DNA of 64,000 nucleotides, taken from Aequorivita vladivostokensis (GTDB lineage Bacteria > Bacteroidota > Bacteroidia > Flavobacteriales > Flavobacteriaceae). The notes under the pieces are model-generated. The model worked only from the letters and a program-made list of their open reading frames with translations, was not told where the DNA came from and did no database searches. Shown in pieces: positions 15,083 through 25,414 of the stretch. Numbering within the stretch: the stretch's first letter is position 1; the number at the start of each line of letters is the position of its first letter. Made by a program: the position numbers and the translations under genes. Location of the stretch: NCBI RefSeq assembly GCF_000952855.1, contig NZ_JSVU01000001.1, positions 1-64,000 on the forward strand, read 5' to 3'.

Positions 15083-15796
15083 ATGATCAAGCGAATAAAC
15101 TTGGAGCATATCCTGTTCTTGGATATTGAGACCGTGCCACAGTACGAAAATTTTGATGAACTGGACGATACCTCAAAAACACTTTGGGAGCTGAAAAGCC
15201 AATACCAAAGGAAGGATGAAATTTCCGCGGAAGAGTTTTACGAGCGCGCAGGCATTTGGGCGGAGTTTGGTAAAATTGTTTGCATATCCGTAGGCTATTT
15301 TGTGTTGAAAGGCGACGTCCGCAATTTTCGCGTAACCAGTTTTCACGGCGATGAGATTAGCATTTTAAAGGAGTTCAAGGCCTTGCTCGAAATCCATTTC
15401 AACAAACCACACCATCTCCTATGCGCGCATAACGGCAAGGAGTTTGACTTTCCGTACATTGCGCGAAGAATGATTATTAACAGTATCGACATTCCTTTTA
15501 AACTAGATCTTTTCGGAAAAAAACCTTGGGAGGTACCGCATTTGGACACTTTGGAATTATGGAAATTTGGCGATTACAAGACTTTTACCTCCCTCAAATT
15601 GATGGCGCATGTTCTCGGGATTCCTTCTCCAAAGGACGATATTGATGGCAGTCAAGTGCGAAGCGTTTATTACGATGAAAAGGATATTGACCGAATAATT
15701 ACCTATTGCGAAAAAGATGCGGTTACGGTGGCACAGATTTTCCTAAAACTTCGCAATGAAGAAATGTTGCGGGATGACGAAATACTTTCGGTTTAA
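15083..15796 (+). CDS. 3'-5' exonuclease, DNA polymerase B exonuclease-like
   Basis: This 237-residue protein has the DEDD exonuclease motifs: Exo I in FLDIETVP (Asp, Glu about residues 13 and 15), Exo II in LLCAHNGKEFDFPYI, and Exo III in ITYCEKDAV with the preceding Asp-rich loop. It corresponds to the stand-alone predicted 3'-5' exonuclease family related to the proofreading domain of PolB. Its in vivo role is unknown. It is preceded by a short intergenic stretch after the toxin gene. Confidence 0.85.
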   Translation: MIKRINLEHILFLDIETVPQYENFDELDDTSKTLWELKSQYQRKDEISAEEFYERAGIWAEFGKIVCISVGYFVLKGDVRNFRVTSFHGDEISILKEFKALLEIHFNKPHHLLCAHNGKEFDFPYIARRMIINSIDIPFKLDLFGKKPWEVPHLDTLELWKFGDYKTFTSLKLMAHVLGIPSPKDDIDGSQVRSVYYDEKDIDRIITYCEKDAVTVAQIFLKLRNEEMLRDDEILSV

Positions 15797-15880
15797 ATCG
15801 CTTTTATGAGCCAACATCATTCTGCAAGGTTTTCTGTCTAAAATTTAGTAGTTTTACCGGCCACATTCAAATATACTTCT

Positions 15881-16294
15881 ATGACATTTTCAAAATTTAT
15901 CCCAAAATCATTTTTAATCCCTATGGTAGCGGCATTTCCTCTTTTTATGTCCTGCAAGGATGAGAAGGTAGCAGAACAGACGCCCGCAGCCACCCAAGAG
16001 GCAACCCTTGAACAGAAGAAACAAGCTTTGGAGAATGCCGCTCCGGCTTCTACTACTATAAACGCAGCAAGTAACGGTGGTGCGGTTAATCCGCCCCACG
16101 GGCAGCCCGGCCACGATTGCAAAATTCCAGTGGGCGCTCCCTTGAACGGGGCGGCTGGAGGCACCGACGCTACATCTATGCCAGCGATGAATCAGACCAA
16201 GGCTACTCCGGCGGCCATTTCAGGCAATGGCGTAAACCCACCCCACGGGCAGCCAGGCCATAGATGTGATATAAAAGTAGGCGATCCTCTTTAA
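15881..16294 (+). CDS. Lipoprotein with two HGQPGH-x-C repeats
   Basis: This 137-residue protein has a lipoprotein signal peptide with lipobox LFMSC (Cys near residue 25). After an Ala/Thr/Gln-rich linker come two copies of a 19-22 residue repeat with the core NPPHGQPGH, then a Cys two residues later and a hydrophobic tail (VGAPL, VGDPL). One repeat is in the middle, one at the very C-terminus. The His and Cys residues could bind a metal. The same peptide repeat is met in other Bacteroidota proteins, but its function is not known. Confidence 0.7.
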   Translation: MTFSKFIPKSFLIPMVAAFPLFMSCKDEKVAEQTPAATQEATLEQKKQALENAAPASTTINAASNGGAVNPPHGQPGHDCKIPVGAPLNGAAGGTDATSMPAMNQTKATPAAISGNGVNPPHGQPGHRCDIKVGDPL

Positions 16295-16313
16295 AAAGAA
16301 TATTTATAAAGTA

Positions 16314-16345
16314 AACGGCCCGTTTCATTTTTGAAACAGGCCGTT
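16314..16345. terminator. Bidirectional terminator between convergent genes
   Basis: AACGGCC-C-GTTTCA (16314-16327) pairs with TGAAAC-A-GGCCGTT (16332-16345), with one mismatch. It sits between the lipoprotein gene and the M4 protease gene, which converge. Confidence 0.75.
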
Positions 16346-16365
16346 CTATTATCAATATTAATTAA

Positions 16366-19300
16366 CTACTCTTTTATGAAACGTTTCATAAGCTTGTTGT
16401 TGTTGTTGTGGGTATTTACTTCAAGCATATAAACACCACTTCGCAATGAGGAAACATCTAAGCTTTCAGTATAAAGGCCTTTGCCAATAACCTGTCCCAT
16501 AATGTTATAGATTACATAATCCTTTCCATTTGCCTCAACCAAAGAGATGTTAAGGGTATGTTTGGCAGGGTTTGGATAAATGGACATTTCTGAACTGTTG
16601 AAGCCTGTACCTCCAGAAATACCTTGGTTCACTGAATTACTGATGATCACGGTATAATCTTCCACTTCACCATAAGTAAAAGTTTCACAAGAAGTTGGAT
16701 TTGCGTTATACTTCATAGAAACGCGCATTCTGGTTGCGCCCGAAAGTGCAGATGTAGGAACTGTAAAACTACCGGAAATTGAGGATGCAGTAGTTCTGGA
16801 GCGCGAGTAAACCTGCTCGCCAGCATCATTAAAGTCGCCATCCTGGTTATAGTCAATCCATACGCGGTATGCTTCGCTGTACGTTCTACCGGTCCAGCGT
16901 GGAGTTATGGTTATGGTATTGCTGCTTCCTTTGGTTAAGGATGTAGAAATACTTGTGAAATTTCCATAGCCACCATTATTTCCAGAAAGATTATTAATGC
17001 TTCCCAGTTGGACCCTGTCTATATATTCATCATTTGTATTGTTTCCTTGCGAAGTACAGTATGTAACCGTATTTGATAGAGTGGTAACATTTACAGTATT
17101 GCTGAAGCCAGAATTGTTGCCAGCCGCATCGTGTGCACGTACTCTAAAGGAATAAGCGGTAGCAGGTGACAATCCAGTAATGTTTGCTGAAGTGCCTGCA
17201 ACGCTTCCTAAGTTGGTACTGCCTTGGAAAACGTCGTAGCCCGTTACGCCCACATTGTCTGTGGAAGCATTCCACGAAAGTGTAAGCGTGGTTTGGGTTA
17301 CATTTGAAGCGGACAGACTTCCCGGCGCAGTTGGAGCCTGCGTATCTGGTGCAGCGCCTCCCAAGTTGATTGTATAGTCTTCTACTTCACCATAGCTGAA
17401 AGTTTCACAGGAAGTTGGAATTCCGTTGTATTTCATCGAAACCCTCATTCTTGTTTCGCCGCCAACAGTTCCTGATGGCACCGTGAATGTTCCGCTATTT
17501 GGAGTGTCTTTTGATGCGGCTTTGGACCAGACCAATTCGCCTGCATCACCGAAATCGTTATCACCATTGTAATCGATCCATACGGCATAACCTTCATTGT
17601 AGGTTGTTCCTGTCCAAGTAGGAGTTACTGTAATAGTGTAAGCGGTGCCTTCGTTTAAAGTAGTAGAAATACTTGTAAAATCTGAATAAAGTTGTGCGCC
17701 CGAAGCATTATTGATGGTGTTCAACTGTACGCGGCTTATGTATTCATCATTTACATTGTTACCCTGTGAAGCGCAATAGCTACTTCCCCCACCACCACCG
17801 TATGGAGCGCCAACACCTACAGCATACCAAGCGTTAGTGGTGGCAATTTCCTCTGGGCTATCTGCGCCGTAAAGATCTCTTGCGGCTTGAATAGCGCCAT
17901 TTCTTGCATCGCTGTACTGTGAGTTTGAATTCAAATAGACAGTTAGGTTCCTGTAGGCAATTGCAGCTGCTTTGTCCATCCCGATTCCGGTAACGTTATA
18001 GCTGTTGCCTAAATCGTTGGTACCGCTTTTACCCAGGGATAGAACATAAAACCAAAAATTCTGCACCCCGGAGTTTATGTGTACCCCGCCATTATCGCCT
18101 GAGCCGGAATACCAATTGGTTCCCAAATACGTGTCTGGATCGCCATAGGCATTTGGGTTGCTCATGGAGCGAAGTGCACCACCGCTTCCGCCAGCACCAA
18201 TGTCATCACCCATAAGCCAGTCGTTTGTTCCAGAGGCAAACTTTTCAATTGATTCACCGAAAATGTCTGAAAAAGATTCATTCAAAGCTCCAGATTGATA
18301 GCTATAAACAAGGTTTGCGGAATATTCGGTAACGCCGTGTGCAATCTCGTGGCCACAAATATCCAAGGATACCAATGGGCCATAGTTTACGCCATCCCCA
18401 TCGCCGTAAGTCATTCGGCTACCGTCCCAAAATGCATTCACATAATTTGAGGAATAGCTAACGTACGATTTTATAATGGCTCCCGCATTGTTGTAGGAGT
18501 TTCTTCCATGCTTTTGGCTGAAGTATTTGTGGGTACGCTCCGCGCCAAAATGGGCTTGAACACCCGTTGGGTTCGATGTAAAATTTGTTGAAGAGCTGGT
18601 AACATCCACGGCGCTGTTATAGTTGGTACTATTGTTCAGGTCAAAGGTCTGTATTCCGCTGCCATCTGCTGTTTGGCGCAAACGGTATGGGCCAGAGGCA
18701 TTATCGGCCGTAAAGGACACCGTGCCGTTATAAAGGCTGGTTCCCGTTGCTGGCACATTGGCATGGTGAATACGCTTGTTTTCAAAAATGAATTGTCCCG
18801 TTTTCGCATCAATATAAACATCTGCTCTGTAAAGCGGAGCCGTAGCATAAATATCAAACTTATAGGCTAGGCGGTTGGTTTCAGAAATATTCTTCATTGC
18901 AGGGAAAACCACCAATTCACCCGAAGGCTTTTGATAATCTGCCAAAGCTGCTTCCGAAGTATTTTGCCACATATATTTTGTGGCGCCTACGTGTGCCATA
19001 GCATTGTTCAAAGCCTGGGAATTGCTTACGGATGGGGTTACATTAAAATCTTCAGCAATGGGGGAATAGGAAGAATTTAAAGTTTGTACCGTTCCATTTT
19101 TACTGCTCAGGGTGGCAGTTGCAAATTCTACTTTTACACCTTTAAAATACTGCTGCATTTTTTGATGTGTAAAACCTAGGGGATCTTGTTCTTGTTTTAG
19201 CGTAGTGAAGGAAGTTTGTGGGGATGGATTTAAAACTTCCTTGAAAATTTGGGAGGAGTTTTGAAGCGAATAGGATTGCGAGGCATCAAAAACTACTAGA

Positions 19301-19416
19301 CTTGGTGGTTCTTTTACGTTTCTCTTTTCATCTTTTTTGTCTTGGGCAGAAACCACCCCGGAAAACGCAAAGATGATCAACGAAAATAGAAAAACGATTT
19401 TGTTAATTTTTTTCAT
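16366..19416 (-). CDS. Secreted M4 (thermolysin-type) metalloprotease with GEVED, FN3 and T9SS sorting domains
   Basis: The 1016-residue protein has a signal peptide (1-25), a fungalysin/thermolysin propeptide region (about 30-210), and an M4 catalytic domain. The zinc site is HEIAH at residues 356-360, with the downstream ligand in NESFSDIFGE. A GEVED domain follows (about 545-685, ending FSYGEVEDYTINL), then a fibronectin type III domain (about 695-780) and a second GEVED domain (about 785-920). The T9SS type A tail starts at MSIYPNPAKHTLNIS and ends KLMKRFIKE. It is exported by the Sec and type IX pathways and probably degrades protein outside the cell. It is transcribed alone, divergent from the ABC gene. 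Confidence 0.93.
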   Translation of the reverse strand: MKKINKIVFLFSLIIFAFSGVVSAQDKKDEKRNVKEPPSLVVFDASQSYSLQNSSQIFKEVLNPSPQTSFTTLKQEQDPLGFTHQKMQQYFKGVKVEFATATLSSKNGTVQTLNSSYSPIAEDFNVTPSVSNSQALNNAMAHVGATKYMWQNTSEAALADYQKPSGELVVFPAMKNISETNRLAYKFDIYATAPLYRADVYIDAKTGQFIFENKRIHHANVPATGTSLYNGTVSFTADNASGPYRLRQTADGSGIQTFDLNNSTNYNSAVDVTSSSTNFTSNPTGVQAHFGAERTHKYFSQKHGRNSYNNAGAIIKSYVSYSSNYVNAFWDGSRMTYGDGDGVNYGPLVSLDICGHEIAHGVTEYSANLVYSYQSGALNESFSDIFGESIEKFASGTNDWLMGDDIGAGGSGGALRSMSNPNAYGDPDTYLGTNWYSGSGDNGGVHINSGVQNFWFYVLSLGKSGTNDLGNSYNVTGIGMDKAAAIAYRNLTVYLNSNSQYSDARNGAIQAARDLYGADSPEEIATTNAWYAVGVGAPYGGGGGSSYCASQGNNVNDEYISRVQLNTINNASGAQLYSDFTSISTTLNEGTAYTITVTPTWTGTTYNEGYAVWIDYNGDNDFGDAGELVWSKAASKDTPNSGTFTVPSGTVGGETRMRVSMKYNGIPTSCETFSYGEVEDYTINLGGAAPDTQAPTAPGSLSASNVTQTTLTLSWNASTDNVGVTGYDVFQGSTNLGSVAGTSANITGLSPATAYSFRVRAHDAAGNNSGFSNTVNVTTLSNTVTYCTSQGNNTNDEYIDRVQLGSINNLSGNNGGYGNFTSISTSLTKGSSNTITITPRWTGRTYSEAYRVWIDYNQDGDFNDAGEQVYSRSRTTASSISGSFTVPTSALSGATRMRVSMKYNANPTSCETFTYGEVEDYTVIISNSVNQGISGGTGFNSSEMSIYPNPAKHTLNISLVEANGKDYVIYNIMGQVIGKGLYTESLDVSSLRSGVYMLEVNTHNNNNKLMKRFIKE

Positions 19417-19546
19417 AATAAATAAGATTTAGTGAATAAATAGGTTTGATGTTTTGTTAAAAAACTATTAAAAGAACGATAATTTTAGATAAGATGAAAT
19501 TTTATTCGATGAACGGCAGTTAAAGTTTTAATATTCCCTTTTATCC

Positions 19547-19554
19547 TATCTTTG
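19547..19554 (+). promoter_or_regulatory. Flavobacterial -7 element TATCTTTG before the ABC gene
   Basis: It matches TAnnTTTG and lies 6 bases upstream of ATG 19560, which would make the transcript nearly leaderless. No TTG at the -33 distance is evident. Confidence 0.45.
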
Positions 19555-19559
19555 GAATT

Positions 19560-21248
19560 ATGAATGGAAAACCATTGTTATCGGTTAAGGAACTATCAGT
19601 TTCCTTTGGAAATAGGAAACAGCTTGTTGAAGTTTTACACCAAATTTCTTTTGATGTTTTCGAAAATGAAATAGTGGGAATAGTGGGTGAATCTGGTTCG
19701 GGTAAGTCGGTCACTTCACTTTCCATTATGGGTCTATTGCCAAAAAAGCAAGCAAATCTTTCCGGGAATATTTTTTTTGGAGAAAAAGAGCTATTAAAAG
19801 TCACCGAAAAAGAATTTCGAAGTATAAGAGGAAAGGAAATAGCAATGATTTTTCAGGAGCCTATGAGCGCGCTCAATCCTTCGCTGAAATGTGGCTTTCA
19901 GGTTGCAGAGATTCTCCGGCTTCATTTAAAGATGAACGCTTCCGAAGCAAAAAAGGAAACCATATCACTATTTGAAAAGGTAAAGCTGCCAAGACCTAAC
20001 GATATTTACAACAGTTATCCGCACCAAATAAGCGGCGGGCAAATGCAGCGGGTGATGATTGCCATGGCCATTGCCTGTAAACCAAAACTGCTCATTGCCG
20101 ACGAACCCACCACAGCGCTGGACGTAACCGTGCAAAAGGAAATCCTCTCACTTTTGAAATCCATTCAGCAGGAAACAAAAATGGCGATGATTTTTATCTC
20201 GCACGATTTGAGTTTGGTTTCTGAAATTGCCGATAGGGTGGTGGTTATGTATAGAGGCGATATTGTTGAAAACGCAACTACCGATGAAATTTTCAAACAC
20301 CCAAAAGCGGAATATACCAAAGCGCTTTTGGCGTCACGACCGTCGCTAAGTGTTCGTTTGGCAAAATTGCCCACCATTGCCTCCATTGCCGATAAAAGCT
20401 TTGTCCCGCGGGAAGTGAAGGCTACCGAACGCGCAAAGAGACACAAACAGATTTATACCAAAGTGCCTATTTTGGAAATTTCCAATTTGGAAAAATACTA
20501 TTTCAGCAATGTTGGAATCTTTGCAAAGCCCGAAATAGTAAAAGCCGTGGACAACGTTAGTTTTTCGGTTTTTGAAGGAGAAACTTTGGGGCTCGTGGGC
20601 GAATCGGGTTGCGGAAAATCTACTTTGGGAAAAACCATTCTTCGGCTTGAAAAGGCAACTTCAGGAAGCATAAAATATAGGGGAAAGGAACTTACAAGGC
20701 TTTCAAAAGTTGAAATCAGAAATCTTCGGAAGGAGATACAGATTATTTTTCAAGATCCCTATTCATCCCTCAATCCGCGTTTAATGATAGGCCAGGCACT
20801 GATGGAGCCGATGGAGGTCCACGGTTTGGGAAAGACTAAAAAGGAAAGAAAGGATCGGGTGCTAGCCTTGCTTGAAAGAGTGGGATTGGATGAAAGTTAT
20901 TTTTACCGCTATCCACACGAGCTTTCGGGCGGGCAACGGCAGCGGGTAGGCATTGCTCGCACGATTGTGGTTGAGCCCAAGCTGGTAATTTGTGATGAAT
21001 CGGTTTCGGCTTTGGACATTTCGGTGCAGGCGCAAGTGTTGAACCTGTTGAATGAATTGAAAAAGGATTTTGGTTTCACCTATATATTTATATCACACGA
21101 TCTGGCAGTAGTAAAATATATGTCGGACCAGCTTTTGGTAATGAACAAAGGAAAGATAGAGGAATTGGGCGATGCCGATGAAATTTACGAAAATCCGCAG
21201 ACAGCATATTCAAAAAAACTTATTGAGGCAATCCCGAAGGGAATTTAA
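19560..21248 (+). CDS. ABC transporter ATP-binding protein with two fused ATPase domains (oligopeptide type)
   Basis: This 562-residue protein contains two complete ABC ATPase domains. Domain 1 has Walker A GESGSGKS (about 45), signature SGGQMQR and Walker B LLIADEPT. Domain 2 has [15 protein letters not shown] and [12 protein letters not shown]. Each is followed by an oligopeptide-type C-terminal region ([18 protein letters not shown]). The layout is that of DppD-DppF or GsiA/YejF fusions, which power uptake of peptides or glutathione. The membrane and binding subunits are not in this window, so the substrate is unknown. Confidence 0.92.
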   Translation: MNGKPLLSVKELSVSFGNRKQLVEVLHQISFDVFENEIVGIVGESGSGKSVTSLSIMGLLPKKQANLSGNIFFGEKELLKVTEKEFRSIRGKEIAMIFQEPMSALNPSLKCGFQVAEILRLHLKMNASEAKKETISLFEKVKLPRPNDIYNSYPHQISGGQMQRVMIAMAIACKPKLLIADEPTTALDVTVQKEILSLLKSIQQETKMAMIFISHDLSLVSEIADRVVVMYRGDIVENATTDEIFKHPKAEYTKALLASRPSLSVRLAKLPTIASIADKSFVPREVKATERAKRHKQIYTKVPILEISNLEKYYFSNVGIFAKPEIVKAVDNVSFSVFEGETLGLVGESGCGKSTLGKTILRLEKATSGSIKYRGKELTRLSKVEIRNLRKEIQIIFQDPYSSLNPRLMIGQALMEPMEVHGLGKTKKERKDRVLALLERVGLDESYFYRYPHELSGGQRQRVGIARTIVVEPKLVICDESVSALDISVQAQVLNLLNELKKDFGFTYIFISHDLAVVKYMSDQLLVMNKGKIEELGDADEIYENPQTAYSKKLIEAIPKGI

Positions 21249-21272
21249 AGCGTCTAAAAATTAAGCAATAAA

Positions 21273-21304
21273 AAACCCGTTCTAACCTCACGAAGAACGG
21301 GTTT
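21273..21304 (+). terminator. Terminator of the ABC gene
   Basis: A perfect 11-bp stem, AAACCCGTTCT (21273-21283) and AGAACGGGTTT (21294-21304), with a 10-base loop; it ends in an AT-rich tail. Confidence 0.75.
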
Positions 21305-21586
21305 AATAATTTATCTGTGTTTATGACAGATTTGGGGCATAAACAACCATAAAAAAAGATTAGACCAATAAAAACACTTTCTTAAAAATGAAAAGCACAT
21401 TTTGTACTAATTCCTTTGTGCCTTTAAATGATCTAATTACTTTTTCCATATGAGGTTAAGTTGGTAAGATTTGGGACTGCTAATATGTGAAGGAATTTTC
21501 AATAAAGCGATAAAAAGCATTAATATTCGATGAAGTGCACTAAAATTTAACATATCGAGAGTTTTACACCTTTTTTTATCATAAAA

Positions 21587-21608
21587 AAACCATGACAGTG
21601 CATGGTTT
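21587..21608 (-). terminator. Terminator of the scoAB operon
   Basis: AAACCATG (21587-21594) and CATGGTTT (21601-21608) enclose a 6-base loop. On the minus strand the stem is followed by a run of T residues. Confidence 0.75.
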
Positions 21609-21633
21609 GATATTTTAAAATTTGAAAAGGATG

Positions 21634-22290
21634 TTAAAATTTCATCTCTGCAATTTCTCCGTTTATTATTAAATCGCCCTCGGTGGCTTGCTGGATTTCT
21701 TCTATGGAAACTCCCGGAGCGCGTTCAAGTAAATGGAATTTTCCATCCTTGATTTCAAGTACAGCAAGATTTGTAACTATTTTTTTTACACAATTTACAC
21801 CGGTAAGCGGCAAACTACACTCTTTTAGTAATTTTGATTCGCCGTCGCGGTTGGTGTGCATCATTGCTACGATAATATTCTCAGCCGAAGCTACGAGGTC
21901 CATGGCGCCGCCCATTCCCTTTACCATTTTACCGGGAATTTTCCAGTTGGCAATATCGCCGTTTTGTGAAACTTCCATTGCCCCAAGTATTGTTAAATCT
22001 ACATGTTGCCCACGAATCATTCCAAAACTCATCGCCGAATCAAAAAAAGAAGCGCCGGGCAAGGCTGTGATAGTTTGTTTGCCAGCGTTTATTAAATCTG
22101 GGTCTTCTTCACCTTCATACGGAAAAGGGCCCATGCCGAGGATTCCGTTCTCGCTTTGGAATTCCACGCTTATGTCGTCGCGCACAAAGTTTGCAACCAG
22201 CGTAGGGATGCCGATTCCCAGATTAACGTAGTAACCGTCCTTTACTTCTTTCGCTATTCTTTGCGCTATTTGTTCTTTAGTTAAGGCCAT
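21634..22290 (-). CDS. scoB: 3-oxoacid CoA-transferase, subunit B
   Basis: The beta subunit of a succinyl-CoA:3-ketoacid CoA transferase. Seen: GIGIPTLVANF, the catalytic glutamate in SENGILGMGPFPYEGEEDPD, and SFFDSAMSFGMIRGQHVD. The 218 residues fit the two-subunit form. Its ATG overlaps the scoA stop by one base (TAATG), so they are co-translated. The enzyme moves CoA from succinyl-CoA to acetoacetate in ketone-body and branched-chain amino acid breakdown. Confidence 0.93.
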   Translation of the reverse strand: MALTKEQIAQRIAKEVKDGYYVNLGIGIPTLVANFVRDDISVEFQSENGILGMGPFPYEGEEDPDLINAGKQTITALPGASFFDSAMSFGMIRGQHVDLTILGAMEVSQNGDIANWKIPGKMVKGMGGAMDLVASAENIIVAMMHTNRDGESKLLKECSLPLTGVNCVKKIVTNLAVLEIKDGKFHLLERAPGVSIEEIQQATEGDLIINGEIAEMKF

Positions 22291-22991
22291 TAGTTTCTTT
22301 TTCTAACTGTTAGTTGCTCAATTCGCTTTTCGTATTTTTCCCCTTGAAATATCCGTTGGACAAAAATTCCCGGGATATGGATTTGGTTGGGGTCCAATTC
22401 CCCAGCGGGAACCAATTCTTCCACCTCGGCAACGGTTATTTTTCCAGCACCGCACATGGCTGGGTTGAAATTTCTTGCGGTTCCCTTAAAGATGAGGTTG
22501 CCGGCTTCATCGCCCTTCCAAGCTTTTACAAAGGAAAAATCTGCCTCAAAGGCCTTTTCCATCACATACATTTTTCCGTGGAATTCACGGGTTTCCTTTC
22601 CTTCGGCCACTTCGGTTCCATAACCTGCGGGCGTGAAAAAGGCAGGAATACCACTTCGGGCGGCTTCACAGCGTTGTGCCAAAGTGCCCTGTGGAATGAG
22701 TTCAACTTCCATTTCGCCACTGAGCATTTGGCGCTCAAACTCGGCATTTTCTCCTACATACGAAGAAATCATTTTTTTTATTTGATGTTTTTTCAGAAGA
22801 AGACCAAGCCCAAAATCATCCACTCCAGCATTGTTTGAAATACAGGTAACGTTCTGAACATTTCGCCTTACCAATTCTGAAATAATATTTTCTGGGATGC
22901 CACAGAGACCAAAGCCGCCGAGCATAAAAGTCATTCCGTCTTCAATGCCTTCACAGGCTTCGCGAACGTTTGCAACTGTCTTTTTTATCAT
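22290..22991 (-). CDS. scoA: 3-oxoacid CoA-transferase, subunit A
   Basis: The alpha subunit, with [18 protein letters not shown] at residues of about 19-36 (the GGFGLCG CoA-binding loop), [12 protein letters not shown], and [19 protein letters not shown] 22989-22991 ([13 protein letters not shown]) matches the family start; the longer frame would add 17 unrelated residues. The 233 residues are typical. It is the first gene of a two-gene operon with scoB. Confidence 0.93.
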   Translation of the reverse strand: MIKKTVANVREACEGIEDGMTFMLGGFGLCGIPENIISELVRRNVQNVTCISNNAGVDDFGLGLLLKKHQIKKMISSYVGENAEFERQMLSGEMEVELIPQGTLAQRCEAARSGIPAFFTPAGYGTEVAEGKETREFHGKMYVMEKAFEADFSFVKAWKGDEAGNLIFKGTARNFNPAMCGAGKITVAEVEELVPAGELDPNQIHIPGIFVQRIFQGEKYEKRIEQLTVRKRN

Positions 22992-23030
22992 TTTTGAAAT
23001 TTTCTGAAAATTACGAAATTTCAACCTATA

Positions 23031-23069
23031 AAAAAACCCCACGGCGCTTCAAAACGCGTGAGGTTTTTT
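23031..23069. terminator. Terminator downstream of the PBP1A gene
   Basis: AAAAAACC-C-CACG (23031-23043) pairs with CGTG-A-GGTTTTTT (23057-23069), with one mismatch. On the minus strand it ends in a T-run, placing it at the end of the ricT-gldH-PBP1A unit. Confidence 0.75.
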
Positions 23070-23091
23070 ATAATTATAAAAGGAACATTCT

Positions 23092-25407
23092 TTAAAAATC
23101 GAATTCATCCGGAATTTCCTCGACATCTGAATTGCCTTCGCGCCATTTGGAGCAATCGGTCTCGATGGAAAGATTTGCAGGTCGTTTGAAGTTGCCGGTG
23201 GAAACATCCAGATCCTCATCGGCATAGCAACTTTTCATATACATAGCCCAAATGGGCAATGCCATGGTGGCACCCTGCCCGTAGGCCGTGGAACCGAAGT
23301 GTATGGCGCGATCGTCGCCGCCTACCCAAACGCCCGTTACCAGGTTTGGCACCATTCCCATAAACCAGCCATCGCTGTTGTTTTGTGTGGTTCCTGTTTT
23401 ACCGGCAATCGGATTTTTGAAATCGTACGGATATCCCGTAACAGCTTTTTTATAGATTGGCGAATTAACTGCCCAGGTGCCCCTTAGGCGCGCCCCAGAA
23501 CCGGATTGTGTTACCCCTTCCATCAAACTTACGGTAACGTAAGCGGTTTCGTTGCTGATTACGTCTTTGGTTTTGGGAACGTTTTGGTAAAGCACGGTTC
23601 CATTTTTATCTTCGATCCGCTGAATGAGTATAGGTTCCACATAAACGCCTTCATTTGCAAAGGTGCTGTAGGCGCCCACCATTTCATAAACGGAAACATC
23701 TGGGGTTCCCAGCGCTATGGAAGGTACGGCTGGCATATTCTCGGTATCCACGCCCATTTTCGCCACCAAATCTATAACGGGTTCTGGGCCCACGCGATCA
23801 ATCAATCGCGCGGTTATGGTGTTTATGGAGTTTGCCAGGGCATATTTAAGAGTAACCATGCCACCGTAGCTGTTTCCTGCATTTTTTGGCGCCCACGGCT
23901 TCAATAAATTGTGTTTGCCCGCGGGAATGGTGTACATGGTGTTGGGCAAGGTATCGCAGGGCGACATGTGCATTTGGTCTATGGCCGTAGCGTACACGAA
24001 TGGTTTAAAGGTTGAACCTATTTGGCGTCTTCCTTTCTTTACCATATCATATTTATAATGTTTGTAATCTATGCCTCCAACCCACGCTTTTACCTCCCCG
24101 GTCTGTGGGGTCATGGACATCATGGCGGCCTGTAAAAATGATTTGTGGTACCGAATGGAATCCAGCGGGGTCATTACGGTATCAATATCGCCTTTCCAAG
24201 AAAAAACCCGCATGGGCACTTTCTTCTTAAAGCTTTCTATGATTTCTTCCTCATCCTTGCCTTGCTTGGCCATTTCGCGCCAACGGTCGCTTTTCCGCAT
24301 GGCGGAATTTAAAATGCTTTCGGTTTCCTTTTCTGTAATATCGCGGAACGGAGCTGTTTTGTTCTTTTCGTTCTGCTCGTCAAAAGCCTTTTGAAGGTGG
24401 GCCATATGCTTTCTTACGGCCTCCTCGGCATATTCCTGCATCTTGCTGTCTATGGTTACATATACCTTTAGGCCATCTTGGTAAATATTGTATTTGCTGC
24501 CGTCAGCCTTTGGATGTTCCTGAATCCAATCTTCCATAAAATGACGGGCATATTCACGGAAATAGGTCGCGCTTCCTTCGTCATGGCCCTGTGGTGTGAA
24601 TTTTAAGCCCAAGGGAAGCGCCTGTAATGAATCCATTACCTTTTCCGAAATAAAATCATATTTCTCCATTTGTGCCAAGACCACGTTTCGTCTTTCGCGC
24701 ACCAATTCCGGTCTGCGGTTTGGATTGAAGAGCGAGGAATTTTTGAACATGCCCACCAGCATTGCCGCTTCCGCAGTGCTCAATTGCGACGGTGGTTTGT
24801 CGAAATAAATGTTTGCGGCGCTCTCGATGCCTACGGCCTGGTTTAAAAAGTCGTACTCGTTGAAGTACATCGTGATAATTTCCTCTTTGGTATAGCGCCG
24901 TTCCAAACGAGTGGCAATTATCCACTCCTTTACTTTTTGAACAACTCTTTCCAGTTTATTAGAGGCTCTTTGATCTGTAAAAAATAATTTGGCCAACTGC
25001 TGTGTAATGGTACTGGCACCGCCGCGCGTGCCCAAAAAGGCAACGGCCCTTATGGTTCCCCTGCCATCGATGCCGGAGTGGTCGTAAAAGCGCACATCTT
25101 CGGTAGCGATGAGAGCATTTACCAAATGATCGGGCAACGTATCGAATGGAACGGGGGTTCGGTTTTCTTTGTAAAATTTTCCAATGGTTTTGCCATCGGA
25201 AGAAATAATCTCGGTTGCCAAGTTTTTTTCAGGATTTTCAAGACTGGTCTCATCGGGAAGACTTCCGAATACACCCCAGGAAGCCAAAAGGAAAAATAAA
25301 ATTATAAATAGAACGAAGCCTGCAAATAGCTTCCAAAATGTTCTGATGTGATGGCTCACATCAGCTTTGTTTTTCTTTTTCGGGGATGTCTTTTTCTTAG
25401 TTGCCAT
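23092..25407 (-). CDS. Bifunctional penicillin-binding protein 1A
   Basis: A peptidoglycan glycosyltransferase and transpeptidase. After a Lys-rich cytoplasmic tail there is one membrane anchor (about residues 25-47). The GT51 domain follows with ATEDVRFYDHSGIDGRG (catalytic Glu). The transpeptidase domain has SxxK as GSTFKPF, SxN as SIN in YALANSINTI, and KTG in AGKTGTTQNNSDGWF. ATG 25407 (MATKKKTSP) gives 771 residues and a 7-base gap to gldH; an upstream ATG at 25437 would overlap gldH. Its place downstream of gldH is usual in flavobacteria. Confidence 0.93.
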   Translation of the reverse strand: MATKKKTSPKKKNKADVSHHIRTFWKLFAGFVLFIILFFLLASWGVFGSLPDETSLENPEKNLATEIISSDGKTIGKFYKENRTPVPFDTLPDHLVNALIATEDVRFYDHSGIDGRGTIRAVAFLGTRGGASTITQQLAKLFFTDQRASNKLERVVQKVKEWIIATRLERRYTKEEIITMYFNEYDFLNQAVGIESAANIYFDKPPSQLSTAEAAMLVGMFKNSSLFNPNRRPELVRERRNVVLAQMEKYDFISEKVMDSLQALPLGLKFTPQGHDEGSATYFREYARHFMEDWIQEHPKADGSKYNIYQDGLKVYVTIDSKMQEYAEEAVRKHMAHLQKAFDEQNEKNKTAPFRDITEKETESILNSAMRKSDRWREMAKQGKDEEEIIESFKKKVPMRVFSWKGDIDTVMTPLDSIRYHKSFLQAAMMSMTPQTGEVKAWVGGIDYKHYKYDMVKKGRRQIGSTFKPFVYATAIDQMHMSPCDTLPNTMYTIPAGKHNLLKPWAPKNAGNSYGGMVTLKYALANSINTITARLIDRVGPEPVIDLVAKMGVDTENMPAVPSIALGTPDVSVYEMVGAYSTFANEGVYVEPILIQRIEDKNGTVLYQNVPKTKDVISNETAYVTVSLMEGVTQSGSGARLRGTWAVNSPIYKKAVTGYPYDFKNPIAGKTGTTQNNSDGWFMGMVPNLVTGVWVGGDDRAIHFGSTAYGQGATMALPIWAMYMKSCYADEDLDVSTGNFKRPANLSIETDCSKWREGNSDVEEIPDEFDF

Positions 25408-25414
25408 ATTGTTT

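Larger units (their letters stand above)
21249..21633. other. Intergenic region between ABC gene and scoB
   Basis: About 385 bases lie between two converging genes. It holds a terminator for each (21273-21304 and 21587-21608) and an AT-rich middle with no convincing coding frame or RNA gene. Confidence 0.6.
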
